From the NCBI GenBank assembly GCA_943787205.1, contig CALSLN010000013.1:124001-188000 (forward strand): a DNA stretch of 64,000 bases, read 5' to 3'. Below are positions 17,874 to 27,347 of the stretch, piece after piece. Position 1 is the stretch's first letter, and every line of letters starts with the position of its first letter. The notes beneath the pieces were generated by a model. That model was not told the DNA's origin. It was given only the letters and a program-made list of their open reading frames with translations, and did no database searches. Made by a program: the position numbers and the translations under genes. The DNA is from an uncultured Rhodospirillaceae bacterium. GTDB taxonomy: Bacteria; Pseudomonadota; Alphaproteobacteria; Rhodospirillales; Rhodospirillaceae.

Positions 17874-18884
17874 TTAGTTTTGCGTTTCGGCAAACGCCCG
17901 TTTGCCCTCTAGCATTATTCCGTAGATCCGCTCAGCGTCACCCCCAATGCTCTCAATCAGTTTGCGTTGTACAGGCGTCGCCACGTCGATCCAGGCGCGT
18001 CGTTCCTCTGGTGTGAGTTCGTGCATGGTCACTCCGGCAGCGCGGAGCGCGGCAATGGACTCCTCCGCTTCGGCGCGCACCAGTCGGCGGTTGTCTGCCA
18101 TCGTGCCCTGGGCTGTGCTTACGGCTGCAAGTACGTCACGCGGGGTTTCGTCAGCCCAGGCTTTATTGGCCAGCAACGCGCCGGGCGCGAAGGCATGACG
18201 AGACAGCGTGAAGTGCGGCGCTTCTTCATAGAGGCCTGCGACGCGATACATCACTGATGTCGTGACACCGCCGTCCACCAAGCCTGTATCCAGTGCTGCG
18301 ACGATGTCGCCAAAATCGAGGACCACGACATCTGCCCCGGCGTCGGCAAGGAAGAGCCGCGTTGCTTCCGTGGCGGATGAGCGCAGGCGATAGTTTGTCA
18401 GGTCCGTCGGTAGACGGAGCGGCTTGCGTCCATACATCTGATGCCAGCCACCGTCCTCCCATTTCATCAGGGTTATGCCCCGTGCTGCCAGAAGGTCGGC
18501 GTAGGGCTCAAAGAGATAGCGGTCCATGATGAAGTCGGCTTCCGCCTCTGACTCAAACAGAAACGGCGCTACCAGAAGCGACAGCTCGGGCACCAAGGCG
18601 GCAAGCGCGCCAATGGAAATAATTCCCATCTGCGCGCGGCCTCGTCTGATGCTCGATAGCATGTTGTCTTCCGTGCCGACTTGGCCGCCGGTCAGCATGT
18701 TTAATGCCACTTGGTCGCCGAGCGTTTCCTCCACCCGCTGTTCGAACCGGACCCAGCGTCGTCCATGGGCAGAGTCAGGCGCCGAGAACGAAACGATGGT
18801 GAGAGGAATAGGGTCAGCTGCGTGCGCTGATCCGGAGAGTGTGATCACGCTCATTACAAACGCGGCGACAACCCGTCTTATCAT
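17874..18884 (-). CDS. Orphan TRAP transporter substrate-binding protein, DctP family
   Basis: A 336-residue periplasmic receptor with a signal peptide ending SGSAHAADP. DctP features include PDSAHGRRWVRFEQRVEE, GGQVGTEDNMLSSIRRGRAQMG, TNYRLRSSATEATRLFLAD and ALDTGLVDGGVTTSVMY. No permease genes are adjacent, and it is distant in sequence from the 5953 paralogue. Convergent with the HTH-like gene. It may serve the TRAP permeases elsewhere or act as a sensor receptor. Confidence 0.85.
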   Translation of the reverse strand: MIRRVVAAFVMSVITLSGSAHAADPIPLTIVSFSAPDSAHGRRWVRFEQRVEETLGDQVALNMLTGGQVGTEDNMLSSIRRGRAQMGIISIGALAALVPELSLLVAPFLFESEAEADFIMDRYLFEPYADLLAARGITLMKWEDGGWHQMYGRKPLRLPTDLTNYRLRSSATEATRLFLADAGADVVVLDFGDIVAALDTGLVDGGVTTSVMYRVAGLYEEAPHFTLSRHAFAPGALLANKAWADETPRDVLAAVSTAQGTMADNRRLVRAEAEESIAALRAAGVTMHELTPEERRAWIDVATPVQRKLIESIGGDAERIYGIMLEGKRAFAETQN

Positions 18885-19319
18885 TATTCAGTTTCCTCAG
18901 TGTTGTTGGGCGTCACTGTAAACGAAGCATCCCCTATAGGTCGAAAAAAGCGGCGAAGGCGTGGGAGCTGTTCTTCTCGGCCGAAGGTCTGAAAACGCAC
19001 AAAAAAGCGGCGAACTCGTGGGGGGAGTTCGCCGCAGGGAGTGCCGGGGTTCGTGGGGTGGGGAGGGAGGAGAGAGAGCCCCGGCGTCGTCTTGTGACCT
19101 TACTGATTGCGGGTATTGATTAACGAAAGCTGAATCGTTTTAGTTGTGTTTCGAATCTTTATGGAGTCCCTCAAAAAGCGAGTAAATACGGGCCTTGAAT
19201 CTTCACGTGAGTCCCGTGATTCAATCCCAGACTCAACATTTAAGGCGACTCGAGTCCCTCATTCTGGCCGGTTTTGGGCATATTTGACGGCGCTTACCGT
19301 GGTTCTCATACTGATCTCT
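18885..19319. other. Intergenic region with strong hairpins
   Basis: No gene seen. It contains a 14-base direct repeat (AAAAAAGCGGCGAA at 18944 and 19001), a perfect 11-bp hairpin with T tail on the minus strand, and a GCCGGGG/CCCCGGC pair (19043-19049 with 19079-19085) around a G/A-rich loop. It separates two divergent genes. Confidence 0.6.
19001..19035 (-). terminator. Intrinsic terminator-like hairpin, minus strand
   Basis: Perfect 11-bp stem (GCGGCGAACTC at 19007-19017 with GAGTTCGCCGC at 19025-19035), 7-base loop, and on the minus strand six T directly after the stem. The signal is clear, but no leftward gene lies upstream; it precedes the orphan dctP start by 117 bases, so it could be leader attenuation or a relic. 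Confidence 0.65.
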
Positions 19320-20558
19320 ATGACCGAGTCTCAAACGATAAAAAACGCAGCCCCATCCCTAGACGAGTTGCGCAACCGCGCCCGGGATTTAGTGCCAATC
19401 CTCAAGGATCGGGCGGTCGAAACGGAAAACTTAAGACGCATTCCAGATGCCAATATGGCTGATCTGAGGGATGCGGGTTTTTGCCGCCTCTACACGCCTA
19501 AGATATTCGGTGGATTCGAAATGGATTGGGGTGCCCACTGCGAAATTGCTGAAGAAGTTGCGCGTGGGTGCGGATCGTCGGCCTGGTTGGTTGCAGTTGT
19601 GCTGTCACATTCGTGGATGGTCGCGCGATTTGGTGAAGCCGCTCAGCGTGTCGTCCTTGAGGGCGATCCAGACGCTGTGATTGCGTCGGCATTTGCCGGT
19701 AAGAGCGAAATGAAAAAAGTCGACGGCGGATATCAGCTGACTGGAACGTGGGCATTTGCCAGCGGTATTCACCACGCGTCGTGGACCATCGTCGGTGCGC
19801 CAGTTGTTAATGGTGACGCGCTTCCCCCGGGCGTCAGGCCGCCTTATCGCATGGCGCTCTTGAAAGCCGGCCAGTATGACATCATCGATGATTGGCACGC
19901 GGCTGGCCTTAAAGGGACAGGCAGCAATAGTCTCAAAGTTGTCGAACAGTTCGTTCCTGATGACCTGACGGTTCTGAGCGATGATATGACCGGCGCTGCT
20001 CCAGCGGGTGCGGCGCTCCATGGTTCCTATATCTACGGTGTAGAGTTCGTACCCTATCTTGAGTCCAGTTTTGTTGGACCTTTGATCGGCGCTGCTAAGG
20101 GTGCGGTCGATGATTACCTTTCGATTACCAAGGCGCGCGTTGGCAGAGAGTTCGGCGAAAAGGTTGTCGAGCAGGAGGGCGTCCAGGTTCGGGTCGCTGA
20201 GTCTGTCATGGATGTCAAAGTTGCTGATCGTCTCATCAAGCATGTCCTTCAGGGATTGCACGAAGATGGCCTGGAAGGTCGTCCGATCACTGGAGAGCGC
20301 TGGGCGATGCAGCGCATGACGTTGACCTATGCGACACGCCTGTGTGTTAACGCTGTAGACCGTCTTGTTTCGATGATGGGCGCAACCGGACAAACCGGAC
20401 ACAACCCGGTGCAACGTCACTACAGAGATATCAAGGCGATTGCCGCCCATACGTCTTTAATTTGGGATCGCGCCGCCATACCGGCAGGCAAATGGATTTT
20501 GGGGCTTCCGACCGGCGACCCTTCGATCGATGAATCGAACGACGCCTTTCAGATTTAG
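19320..20558 (+). CDS. Acyl-CoA dehydrogenase-fold flavoprotein (group D monooxygenase/HsaA-like)
   Basis: A 412-residue protein from ATG 19320; an in-frame extension to 19146 has a composition unlike the protein and is probably not translated. It begins LRNRARDLVPILKDRAVETE, followed by DLRDAGFCRLYTPKIFGGFE, EVARGCGSSAWLV and GTWAFASGIHHASWTIVG. The C-terminus has NPVQRHYRDIKAIAAHT. This pattern matches the oxygenase component of two-component FMN/FAD monooxygenases such as HsaA and 4-hydroxyphenylacetate hydroxylases. Substrate unknown. Convergent and overlapping by 4 bases with the next gene. Confidence 0.8.
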   Translation: MTESQTIKNAAPSLDELRNRARDLVPILKDRAVETENLRRIPDANMADLRDAGFCRLYTPKIFGGFEMDWGAHCEIAEEVARGCGSSAWLVAVVLSHSWMVARFGEAAQRVVLEGDPDAVIASAFAGKSEMKKVDGGYQLTGTWAFASGIHHASWTIVGAPVVNGDALPPGVRPPYRMALLKAGQYDIIDDWHAAGLKGTGSNSLKVVEQFVPDDLTVLSDDMTGAAPAGAALHGSYIYGVEFVPYLESSFVGPLIGAAKGAVDDYLSITKARVGREFGEKVVEQEGVQVRVAESVMDVKVADRLIKHVLQGLHEDGLEGRPITGERWAMQRMTLTYATRLCVNAVDRLVSMMGATGQTGHNPVQRHYRDIKAIAAHTSLIWDRAAIPAGKWILGLPTGDPSIDESNDAFQI

Positions 20559-21481
20559 CTGTCTGAGTCAGACGATAGTTTCATGAGTTTGCGATCTCGC
20601 CATTGTCCGCGCTCGGCCAGTTTATCCAGCGGCACGTCGGCGCGAAGAAACTGATCAACTTGGTCGATCGCATCCGTTGACCACTCTTCTGCGACGCCCA
20701 ACTCTTTGCCCATGTTGCGGTAGGAATGTCCGAACTTGGTCGCGTATTCTTTGAACCCTGTGGGTGCAGCAAGATCCATCGTTTGAAACGGCCCCATAAA
20801 TGACCAGCGCAAACCAAGGCCATTTTTCAGAGTTTTTTCAACATCGGCTGGTGATGCTACGCCCTCTCCGACCAGATGCATCGCTTCGTTGACTAAGGCG
20901 ACTTGAAGCCGGTTGAGCACAAACCCATACATTTCTTTGTGAAGCAAAATAGGAACCAGTTTAACTTCTGTCATGAGGTCCATGCAGTACTGTGTCGTTG
21001 CCTCGGCCGTCCAAGGCGCTGGAACAATTTCAACCAAGGGGACCAAATAGGGCGGGTTGCATGGGTGCACGATGATGCAGCGTTCTCTGCCCTCGAGGTC
21101 TTGTGTGAATTTTGACGCTGGAATCGTCGATGCGGAACTGCCGAGAATAACGTTACCGCGGACTTTGCTGTCCAGTTCTTGAAAGACGGCTAGTTTTTCT
21201 TCCGGTGTTTCCAGAACGTTTTCTTGGACGAACGTCGCGCCGTCTATGGCTGCGTCTAGGGAGTCGACGGGAAGAAGGTGTTTTGCACAGTCCTCTGCAG
21301 ACTCCAGAAAACCGCATGACTCCAAGTTGGCGAGGGAGGCCTTCGTATCTTCTGCGGCTTGTTCTGCCCGGCCCGGCTTGATGTCATGAAAGGCGACATC
21401 CCAGCCCGCGCGCGAAAAAACGACTGCCCAGCCGCACCCAATGAGGCCCGATCCGATAAGCGCGATTCGTTTGGTCATCAT
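20555..21481 (-). CDS. 3-hydroxyacyl-CoA dehydrogenase family / L-gulonate 3-dehydrogenase-like (lambda-crystallin type)
   Basis: A 308-residue NAD-dependent dehydrogenase. The Rossmann motif IGSGLIGCGWA is near the N-terminus, followed by FVQENVLETPEEK, GSSASTIPASKF and the catalytic HPCNPPYLVPLVEIV segment. The C-terminal domain has GFVLNRLQVALVNEAMHLV and GLGLRWSFMGPFQTMDLAAP. The last motif is characteristic of the CRYL1/L-carnitine-dehydrogenase-like branch rather than the fatty-acid enzyme. It may oxidise a beta-hydroxy acid. Confidence 0.85.
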   Translation of the reverse strand: MMTKRIALIGSGLIGCGWAVVFSRAGWDVAFHDIKPGRAEQAAEDTKASLANLESCGFLESAEDCAKHLLPVDSLDAAIDGATFVQENVLETPEEKLAVFQELDSKVRGNVILGSSASTIPASKFTQDLEGRERCIIVHPCNPPYLVPLVEIVPAPWTAEATTQYCMDLMTEVKLVPILLHKEMYGFVLNRLQVALVNEAMHLVGEGVASPADVEKTLKNGLGLRWSFMGPFQTMDLAAPTGFKEYATKFGHSYRNMGKELGVAEEWSTDAIDQVDQFLRADVPLDKLAERGQWRDRKLMKLSSDSDS

Positions 21482-21643
21482 TCATTCCCTTATGGCCCCT
21501 ATGGTCTTGGCCTGCCAGTATAGGTCACAGGGTAGGGGCGTGTGTGCTCAGTCGGCGAACGGGATCAAGAATCGTCATTTTCCCCCATTCGATGTATGTT
21601 GATCCCATCATTTTTTAGCCTCGATCAAACAGGGGAGCGCACT

Positions 21644-22315
21644 ATGCCACCGTCAAACACTCGTCCTAAATCTGCCCGTTCAGCAGCACCTAAAGCGCGC
21701 GGCGCGCGGGTCAAAGCGAAAACAAAACCAAAGGCCAAGGTCAAATCGAAAGCGGCGCCAAAGGTTGCGAGTAGCGCAACCGCTAAAGACAAAATGTCGG
21801 CCGCTGCAGGCAAGGCCCGCAAAGCTGTTGCTCCCGAACTGGAACGTCTAAAGAAGGCGTCAGCGAAAGTTGAAAATCGACTCAAGGCTGTGTCGTCGAC
21901 TGTGGCGGCAAAACTTGCGGCGTTTGAAGCGATTGCCGAACAACAGCTCACGTCAGAAAAAAACAAGTCGCGGATCACCAAGATTGAGAAAGATGTCGGG
22001 CGTTTGATTTCGTCTGCTGATCAGCAATTTGGCAAAGTGCGTGGCGCTTTGGATGAGGAGCTTAAGGATCTTAAGTCCTTGCTCGATAAGTCGGCTGAGA
22101 AAGTGATTCCTGCCGCAAAGGAACGCATTCGCGGGCTCATGCCTGATGATTCAGGCAGCGGTGACACCTGGGAGTTTTACACGGATAAGGCCAAGAAGTG
22201 GCGTTGGCGTCTCAAGGATTCTGCTGGGAAAGCCGTTGGTGCAAGTAACAAAGCCTTTGCGTCACGTGGAGTTTGCGTTGAGAACGCGCGCCGCCTCGGT
22301 TATCGTGGAACATAA
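21644..22315 (+). CDS. Histone-H1-like tail fused to a helical region and a DUF1508 (YegP-like) domain
   Basis: A 223-residue protein from ATG 21644, with GGGGAG 10-15 bases upstream; an in-frame start at 21542 is unlikely. Residues 1-60 are Lys/Ala/Pro rich (KARGARVKAKTKPKAKVKSK), like bacterial H1-type DNA-binding tails. Residues 65-170 are a charged coiled-coil-like segment resembling phasin or apolipoprotein helices. The end (WEFYTDKAKKWRWRLKDSAG, then RGVCVENARRLGY) matches the DUF1508 beta-strand unit. It might be nucleoid- or granule-associated; that is inference. Confidence 0.65.
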   Translation: MPPSNTRPKSARSAAPKARGARVKAKTKPKAKVKSKAAPKVASSATAKDKMSAAAGKARKAVAPELERLKKASAKVENRLKAVSSTVAAKLAAFEAIAEQQLTSEKNKSRITKIEKDVGRLISSADQQFGKVRGALDEELKDLKSLLDKSAEKVIPAAKERIRGLMPDDSGSGDTWEFYTDKAKKWRWRLKDSAGKAVGASNKAFASRGVCVENARRLGYRGT

Positions 22316-22341
22316 AGCTCGGAAATTTTGGCAAAAGAAAA

Positions 22342-22362
22342 CCCGGCGTAAAGCCGGGCTTT
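22342..22362. terminator. Bidirectional intrinsic terminator
   Basis: CCCGGC (22342-22347), 5-base loop, GCCGGG (22353-22358), then CTTTC on the plus strand; on the minus strand the stem is followed by TTTTCTTTT. It sits between two convergent genes and fits termination from both sides. Confidence 0.7.
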
Positions 22363-22385
22363 CACTGAACTGCGCAGAAGGGCCG

Positions 22386-22604
22386 TTAAGCGGCCTTCTT
22401 GATGCTGAGGGGGAGGGGCATTTGCGCGTTCAATTCTTCTGTCCAAACACGTTGCAAAAGGCGCGTCCGGAGAGCCATTAAATCTTCGGCTTCTTGAGAG
22501 AGGTTGCTGGCGATCTGTGGCGCGGCCATGACGGCTCTGGTCGTTAGGTCCTGAGCTGATTCACCCAAAAAACGGATCAAGTCATTTACGTCGCTGTAAG
22601 CCAT
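22386..22604 (-). CDS. Small hypothetical protein
   Basis: A 72-residue helical protein with a good ribosome site (AGGGAGC, 8 bases before ATG 22604). It starts MAYSDVNDLIRFLGESAQDL and ends PLPLSIKKAA. Length and composition resemble small phasin-like proteins, and it lies opposite the histone-tailed gene, but I cannot assign a family. Confidence 0.5.
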   Translation of the reverse strand: MAYSDVNDLIRFLGESAQDLTTRAVMAAPQIASNLSQEAEDLMALRTRLLQRVWTEELNAQMPLPLSIKKAA

Positions 22605-22894
22605 TATCTTGCTCCCTATCCATATTTGATAAGGCTATAATGCTGCGGCGCACCAATCCGCACAAGTATAAATTGTGCATTGCAGCATTGCGTGGCTTGC
22701 ATAGGCCGAAAAGTAGTGAAATTAGCGATTCAAGCACCGATTCTTGGACCGGTGTGCCAGCCTAGGCCGATCCAGGTCCAGGCGGTGATGTCGTTTTTGC
22801 GCACATGCGTATGTTTGGCCGCGCGGGGGCGATTCCAGAGATGCGCCGGTTTCTGCGGTCCTTGAGTCTTCGCCCAATGTGTCAAGTATTTTAC

Positions 22895-22910
22895 ACACCA
22901 TATCTTGTGT
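22895..22910 (+). promoter_or_regulatory. NrdR-like box 1
   Basis: ACACCATATCTTGTGT differs at only two positions from the palindromic NrdR consensus ACACTATATATTGTGT. It lies 322 bases upstream of the nrdA start. NrdR represses ribonucleotide reductase genes when dATP is high. Confidence 0.6.
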
Positions 22911-22961
22911 TAAATTTACGCTCAACAACCAAAATGTAGTTGACGAAAACCCGCTGCTTGA

Positions 22962-22977
22962 GCACCATATATCGTGG
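22962..22977 (+). promoter_or_regulatory. NrdR-like box 2
   Basis: GCACCATATATCGTGG matches the centre of the NrdR palindrome, with weaker ends. It is 67 bases downstream of box 1, about six helical turns. A pair of boxes before nrd genes is the usual arrangement, although this spacing is longer than common. Confidence 0.5.
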
Positions 22978-23232
22978 CGCTTATGTCCTAGATCACTACA
23001 TCATGGGCATGAGGGGACTGAGGGGGCTGTTTTAGGGACCGAATTGCTGGTTCAAACAGCCAAACACATTGACTAGCAACGTTTGTTGCCGGAGCGGCGC
23101 TCCTAATTCCTTGTTTTTCAAGGAGTATGTGGCGACGAGCAGGATTCGAGTCTCTGGGATTTCCCCATCAGCGCCGGTTTGAAATGTACGCGACCGACAT
23201 ATGTCTGGGCGCTTGAACACCGAGGGGAATAT

Positions 23233-25129
23233 ATGGCCTACGCGCTGGAAGCTGATAAGAAAACTGTTGCTCGCTCACCCCAACCCGCTGAGCAAAAACC
23301 TTCCGAAGACAAGGCGTTTGAGGTTGTTCCGTCAATTAAAGTCGATCGATCCCGTGACGATCTACTGACCGATTTCGGCAAGGCGACGCTGCAAGATAGA
23401 TATTTGCTGCCCGGGGAATCTTATCAGGACATGTTTGCGCGTGTTTCGTTGGCCTATTCGGATGACCTTGATCATGCCCAACGCATTTACGATTATATGT
23501 CCCGCCTCTGGTTCATGCCTGCGACACCAATACTGTCGAATGGTGGCTCTGACCGCGGCCTCCCCATTTCTTGCTTCTTGAATTCCGTTAACGATGACCT
23601 CGATGGCATTGTTGATACTTGGATGGAAAACGTGTGGCTCGCCTCCAATGGCGGTGGAATTGGCACCTATTGGGGCAAGGTGAGGTCCATCGGGGAGAAG
23701 GTTAAAAACTGCGGACATACGTCGGGCATTATTCCGTTCGTACGCGTCATGGATTCTCTTACTCTGGCGATATCACAGGGGTCTTTGCGCCGTGGTTCGG
23801 CGGCGGTCTACCTTGATATCCATCACCCAGAAATCGAAGAGTTTTTGGAAATTCGCAAACCTTCCGGTGACTTCAATAGGAAGAGTTTGAACCTTCATCA
23901 TGGCCTCAACATCACCGACGCTTTCATGGAAGCCGTGCGTGATGATGCGCCGTTCGATCTATTGAGCCCCAAAGACGATTCTGTTCGTAAAACTGTGAAT
24001 GCCCGCGAGCTGTGGCAGAAGGTTTTGGAACTGCGCCTGCAAACGGGTGAGCCGTATCTCATCTTCTCCGATACCGTAAATCGCCAGATGCCAAAGCATC
24101 AGCGTGACCTGGGCCTTAAAGTTACAACGTCTAACCTGTGCAGTGAGATCATGCTGCACACTGGTCCGGATCATCTCGGTGAAGATCGCACAGCAGTCTG
24201 CTGCTTGTCGTCTGTGAACGCAGAGAAGTGGAATGAGTGGTCGAAAGAAGAAGGCTTTATCGAAGATGTGATGCGCTTCCTCGACAATGTTTTGCAGGAC
24301 TTTATTGATCGCGCGCCTGATAGCATGACGCAGGCCAAATATTCTGCGATGAGAGAGCGTTCCGTTGGCTTGGGCCTTATGGGTTTCCATTCGTTCCTGC
24401 AGGAGCGCGGCGTTCCATTTGAAGGCGCGATGGCTAAGTCTTGGAACACGCGCATGTTTAAACACATTCGCCAAGGCGCGGATGCGGCATCTGTTGACGT
24501 TGGCGGAAGAGCGTGGGCCCTGCCCTGACGCTGCTGAGGCCGGGCTAATGGCACGTTTCAGTCACAAAATGGCGATCGCGCCGACCGCGTCGATTAGCAT
24601 TATTTGTGGCGGTGTGAGCCCCTGCATCGAGCCGATTCCGGCGAACATCTACACGCACAAAACGCTGTCGGGCTCCTTCACGGTGAAGAACAAGCACCTG
24701 ACCGAGGTGCTCGAAAGCAAGGGGCTGAACACACCGGGTACGTGGACATTCGATTCTCGAGCATGAAGGGTCTGTTCAGCACCTGAGCGGCCTCACGGAC
24801 GATGAGAAAGCCGTCTTCCGCACGGCCTTCGAGATCGACCAGCGCTGGGTCGTTGATATGGCGGCGGATCGCACGCCGTTCGTCTGCCAAGGGTCAGTCT
24901 ATCAACGTGTTTCATGCCCTCAGATATCGACAAGTGGGACCTCATGATGCTGCATTGGAAAGCATGGGAATCCGGCCTCAAGAGCCTGTACTACTGCCGC
25001 TCTAAATCCGTCCAGCGTGCAGGCTTCGCTGGCGGTGTTGAGGCGGACAACACGACGCGCCTGGCCAGAGGCGGAGCTAGCGCTTAATCCGAGCGCACTG
25101 ACTACGAAGAGTGCCTCGCCTGTCAGTAG
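23233..25129 (+). pseudogene. nrdA: Class Ia ribonucleotide reductase alpha subunit, multiple frameshifts
   Basis: ATG 23233 follows a strong GAGGGGAA site. The frame is intact for about 418 codons: FMPATPILSNGG, CFLNSVNDD, LASNGGGIGTYWG, TTSNLCSEIMLHT with the radical-site Cys, CCLSSVN. It breaks near 24495 and at several later points. By frame-hopping I recover LAEERGPCPDAAEAGL, FSHKMAIAPTASIS, EIDQRWVVDMAADRTPF and SLYYCRSKSVQRAGFAGG. The end EECLACQ has the redox CxxC and stops at 25129. No ATP-cone is evident at the N-terminus. Because protein sequence is well conserved between breaks, indel errors in the assembly are more likely than decay of this usually essential gene. Confidence 0.85.
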
Positions 25130-25147
25130 ACTGACGTTGATTGTTCA

Positions 25148-26223
25148 ATGTTTAATGCATCAGCCATGCGCGCTGAACCGGACGCATACCGATGAACCAG
25201 ATCACGCCCTCAAGTCCTTCCTGGCCTTCTGACCCCGAGCCACAGCTACAAGCCGTTTCGCTACCCTTGGGCGCATGACTTTCTGGAAGCGGCAGCAGCA
25301 AATCCACTGGATGCCGGAAGAGGTGCCCCTTGGGTGAGGACTGCAAGGACTGGGCCAACAACCTTATCGGACTCCGAGCGCAATCTCCTGACCCAGATTT
25401 TCCGTTTCTTCACCCAGTCCGACGTCGAAGTGAACGACAACTACATGGAGCGCTATAGCCGCGTCTTTAAGCCGACAGAGATCAAAATGATGCTTGGCGG
25501 CGTTCTCCAACATCGAGACCAGTTCACATTGCCGCGTATGCTCTGCTGCTTGGAGACCATCGGCATGCCGGACAGCGAGTTCACCGCCTTCCTTGAGTAT
25601 GAAGAAATGGCGGCCAAACACGACTACATGCAGCAAGTTTACGGTCGACAACCCGGCCGAGATTGCGCCGTACCGTTGCCATGTTTGGCGGCTTTCACCG
25701 AAGGGCTTCAGTTGTTTGCGAGCTTTGCGATGCTGCTCAACTTCCCGCGGCAGAATAAGATGAAGGGTATGGGGCAGATCGTGTCGTGGTCGGTCCGCGA
25801 CGAGAGCCTTGCACTGCGAAGGCATGATCAAGCTCTTCCATACGTTCTGTGAGGAGACCCAGTGTCTGACGCAGTCTGTCAAAGACGACATCGTCGATTG
25901 CGCCAAAACCGTTGTTGAGATGGAAGACAAGTTCATTGATCTGGCGTTTGAAGTGGGCCCGATCAACGGCATGACGCCCAAGGATATTCAGTCCTACATC
26001 CGCTACATCGCCGACTGGCGTTTGCGGTCAGCTTGGATCTAGAGCCCCGTCTACGACATTAAGGAGCACCCGATTCCCATGGCTGGAGGAGATCCTCAAC
26101 GGCGTTGAGCATGCCAACTTCTTTGAAGCCCGCGCGACCGAGTACTCCAAGAACGCGACGACTGGTGAGTGGCACGGTGCCGGCGGTGTCTGGTCGCATT
26201 TCGACAAGGACTGTCGCCGTTAA
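25148..26223 (+). pseudogene. nrdB: Class Ia ribonucleotide reductase beta subunit, multiple frameshifts
   Basis: Fragments in all three frames read in order as NrdB: YKPFRYPWAHDF, QQIHWMPEEVPLG, SERNLLTQIFRFFTQSDVEV, DNYMERYSRVFKPTEIKMML, ETIGMPDSEFTAFLEYEEM, GFTEGLQLFASFAMLLNFPR, MGQIVSWSVRDESLHCEGM, PKDIQSYIRYIADWRL, and the end HANFFEARATEYSKNA to TAA 26221-26223. The di-iron helices and their Glu/His residues can be seen. The exact start is unclear; ATG 25148 is a guess. At least six indels are needed to restore one frame. Confidence 0.8.
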
Positions 26224-26318
26224 GCCAGAGCCTCTCGTCTCTTAGTTTCCCTAGCCGTTTAGGCTTCCTTGCTCCCTCTTCACACCGTTATGGTGTCTGC
26301 AATGAGGGAGAATAGATC

Positions 26319-27347
26319 ATGAGACAATTTGTCCTGTGGCTTGCAATGGCGATGCTCATGGCAAGCTCAACAAGTGATGCGGCGGACTCTCTGCCGTGGC
26401 CCTTGATAATTGGTCATCGCGGCGCCAGTGGCCTTCTGCCGGAGCATACGCTTGAGGCATATACGTTGGCGATCGCTCAAGGGGCACACTTTATTGAGCC
26501 AGATCTGGTAGGCACGCGCGATGGTGTGTTGATCGCTCGCCATGAGAACGAGTTGTCTGACACGACAGATGTGCAAGAAAAGTTCCCCGGCAGAAAAAGC
26601 ACACGCATTGTCGACGGTCGCGAAACCGATGGGTGGTTCGCAGAAGATTTCTCGTTGGCAGAGATAAAGAGTCTCCGGGCGCGACAACGTCTGCCATTTC
26701 GTGACCAAGCTAAGAACGACAGGTTTCTGATCCCGACATTTGACGAGGTGCTAGCTCTCGTCCAACGCCAAAGCAATATGCGTGGGCGCCCTGTTGGTGT
26801 GTACCCAGAAACGAAGCATCCAACATATCATCGTGATATCGGCCTTCCACTCGAAGAAGGGCTAGTAAGGGCTCTCGACGAAGCCGGGCTGAGCAACGAG
26901 GACGATTGGGTGTTCGTGCAATCATTCGAAGTGGAAAACTTGAAGAAGTTGAACGGGATGACGGATGTCAGGTTGGTTCAGCTCTTGGGGTTTGGAGTTG
27001 AGGCTCCATACGATCAGGTTAAAGCGCAAGCGGGTCTAACCTACGAGGCTATGATCACCGACCGTGGTCTGACAGAGATTGCGACCTATGCTGACGGGAT
27101 CGGTCCATGGAAGGTTCTCATTGTGCCGCAAGACCGTGATGGCAACCCGTTCCCTGCGACAGACTTGATTGCGCGTGCGCATAGCGCTGGGCTTGTGGTT
27201 CATGCGTATACGTTTCGGGACGAGCCTCGGTACCTTATAAAGCCTTACAATGAGAATCCTGCGGAAGAGTACCGCCGGTTTTTTGCCCTCGGCTTGGACG
27301 GTGTTTTCTCTGATTTTCCTGCGACAGCTTTAGAGGCCAGGCAGTAG
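26319..27347 (+). CDS. glpQ: Periplasmic glycerophosphodiester phosphodiesterase, GlpQ-like
   Basis: A 342-residue secreted enzyme that cleaves glycerophosphodiesters to glycerol-3-phosphate and an alcohol. The signal peptide ends ASSTSDAAD. GDPD motifs are clear: IIGHRGASGLLPEHTLEAY with catalytic His, FIEPDLVGTRDGVLIARHE, IPTFDEVLALV, VGVYPETKHP, and a C-terminal GLDGVFSDFP. Ribosome site GAGGGAGAATAG precedes ATG 26319. Single gene. Confidence 0.9.
   Translation: MRQFVLWLAMAMLMASSTSDAADSLPWPLIIGHRGASGLLPEHTLEAYTLAIAQGAHFIEPDLVGTRDGVLIARHENELSDTTDVQEKFPGRKSTRIVDGRETDGWFAEDFSLAEIKSLRARQRLPFRDQAKNDRFLIPTFDEVLALVQRQSNMRGRPVGVYPETKHPTYHRDIGLPLEEGLVRALDEAGLSNEDDWVFVQSFEVENLKKLNGMTDVRLVQLLGFGVEAPYDQVKAQAGLTYEAMITDRGLTEIATYADGIGPWKVLIVPQDRDGNPFPATDLIARAHSAGLVVHAYTFRDEPRYLIKPYNENPAEEYRRFFALGLDGVFSDFPATALEARQ

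Larger units (their letters stand above)
22605..23232. other. Long intergenic region upstream of nrdA
   Basis: No gene is convincing here. It carries two NrdR-like boxes (described separately) and TTGACG at about 22940 that could be a -35 element. Several short frames exist but lack ribosome sites and recognisable protein. Confidence 0.5.

Noticed and set aside
19146-19319. N-terminal extension of the acyl-CoA-dehydrogenase-like protein
   Set aside because: The 58 extra residues have a composition unlike the protein, and the usual family start matches ATG 19320.
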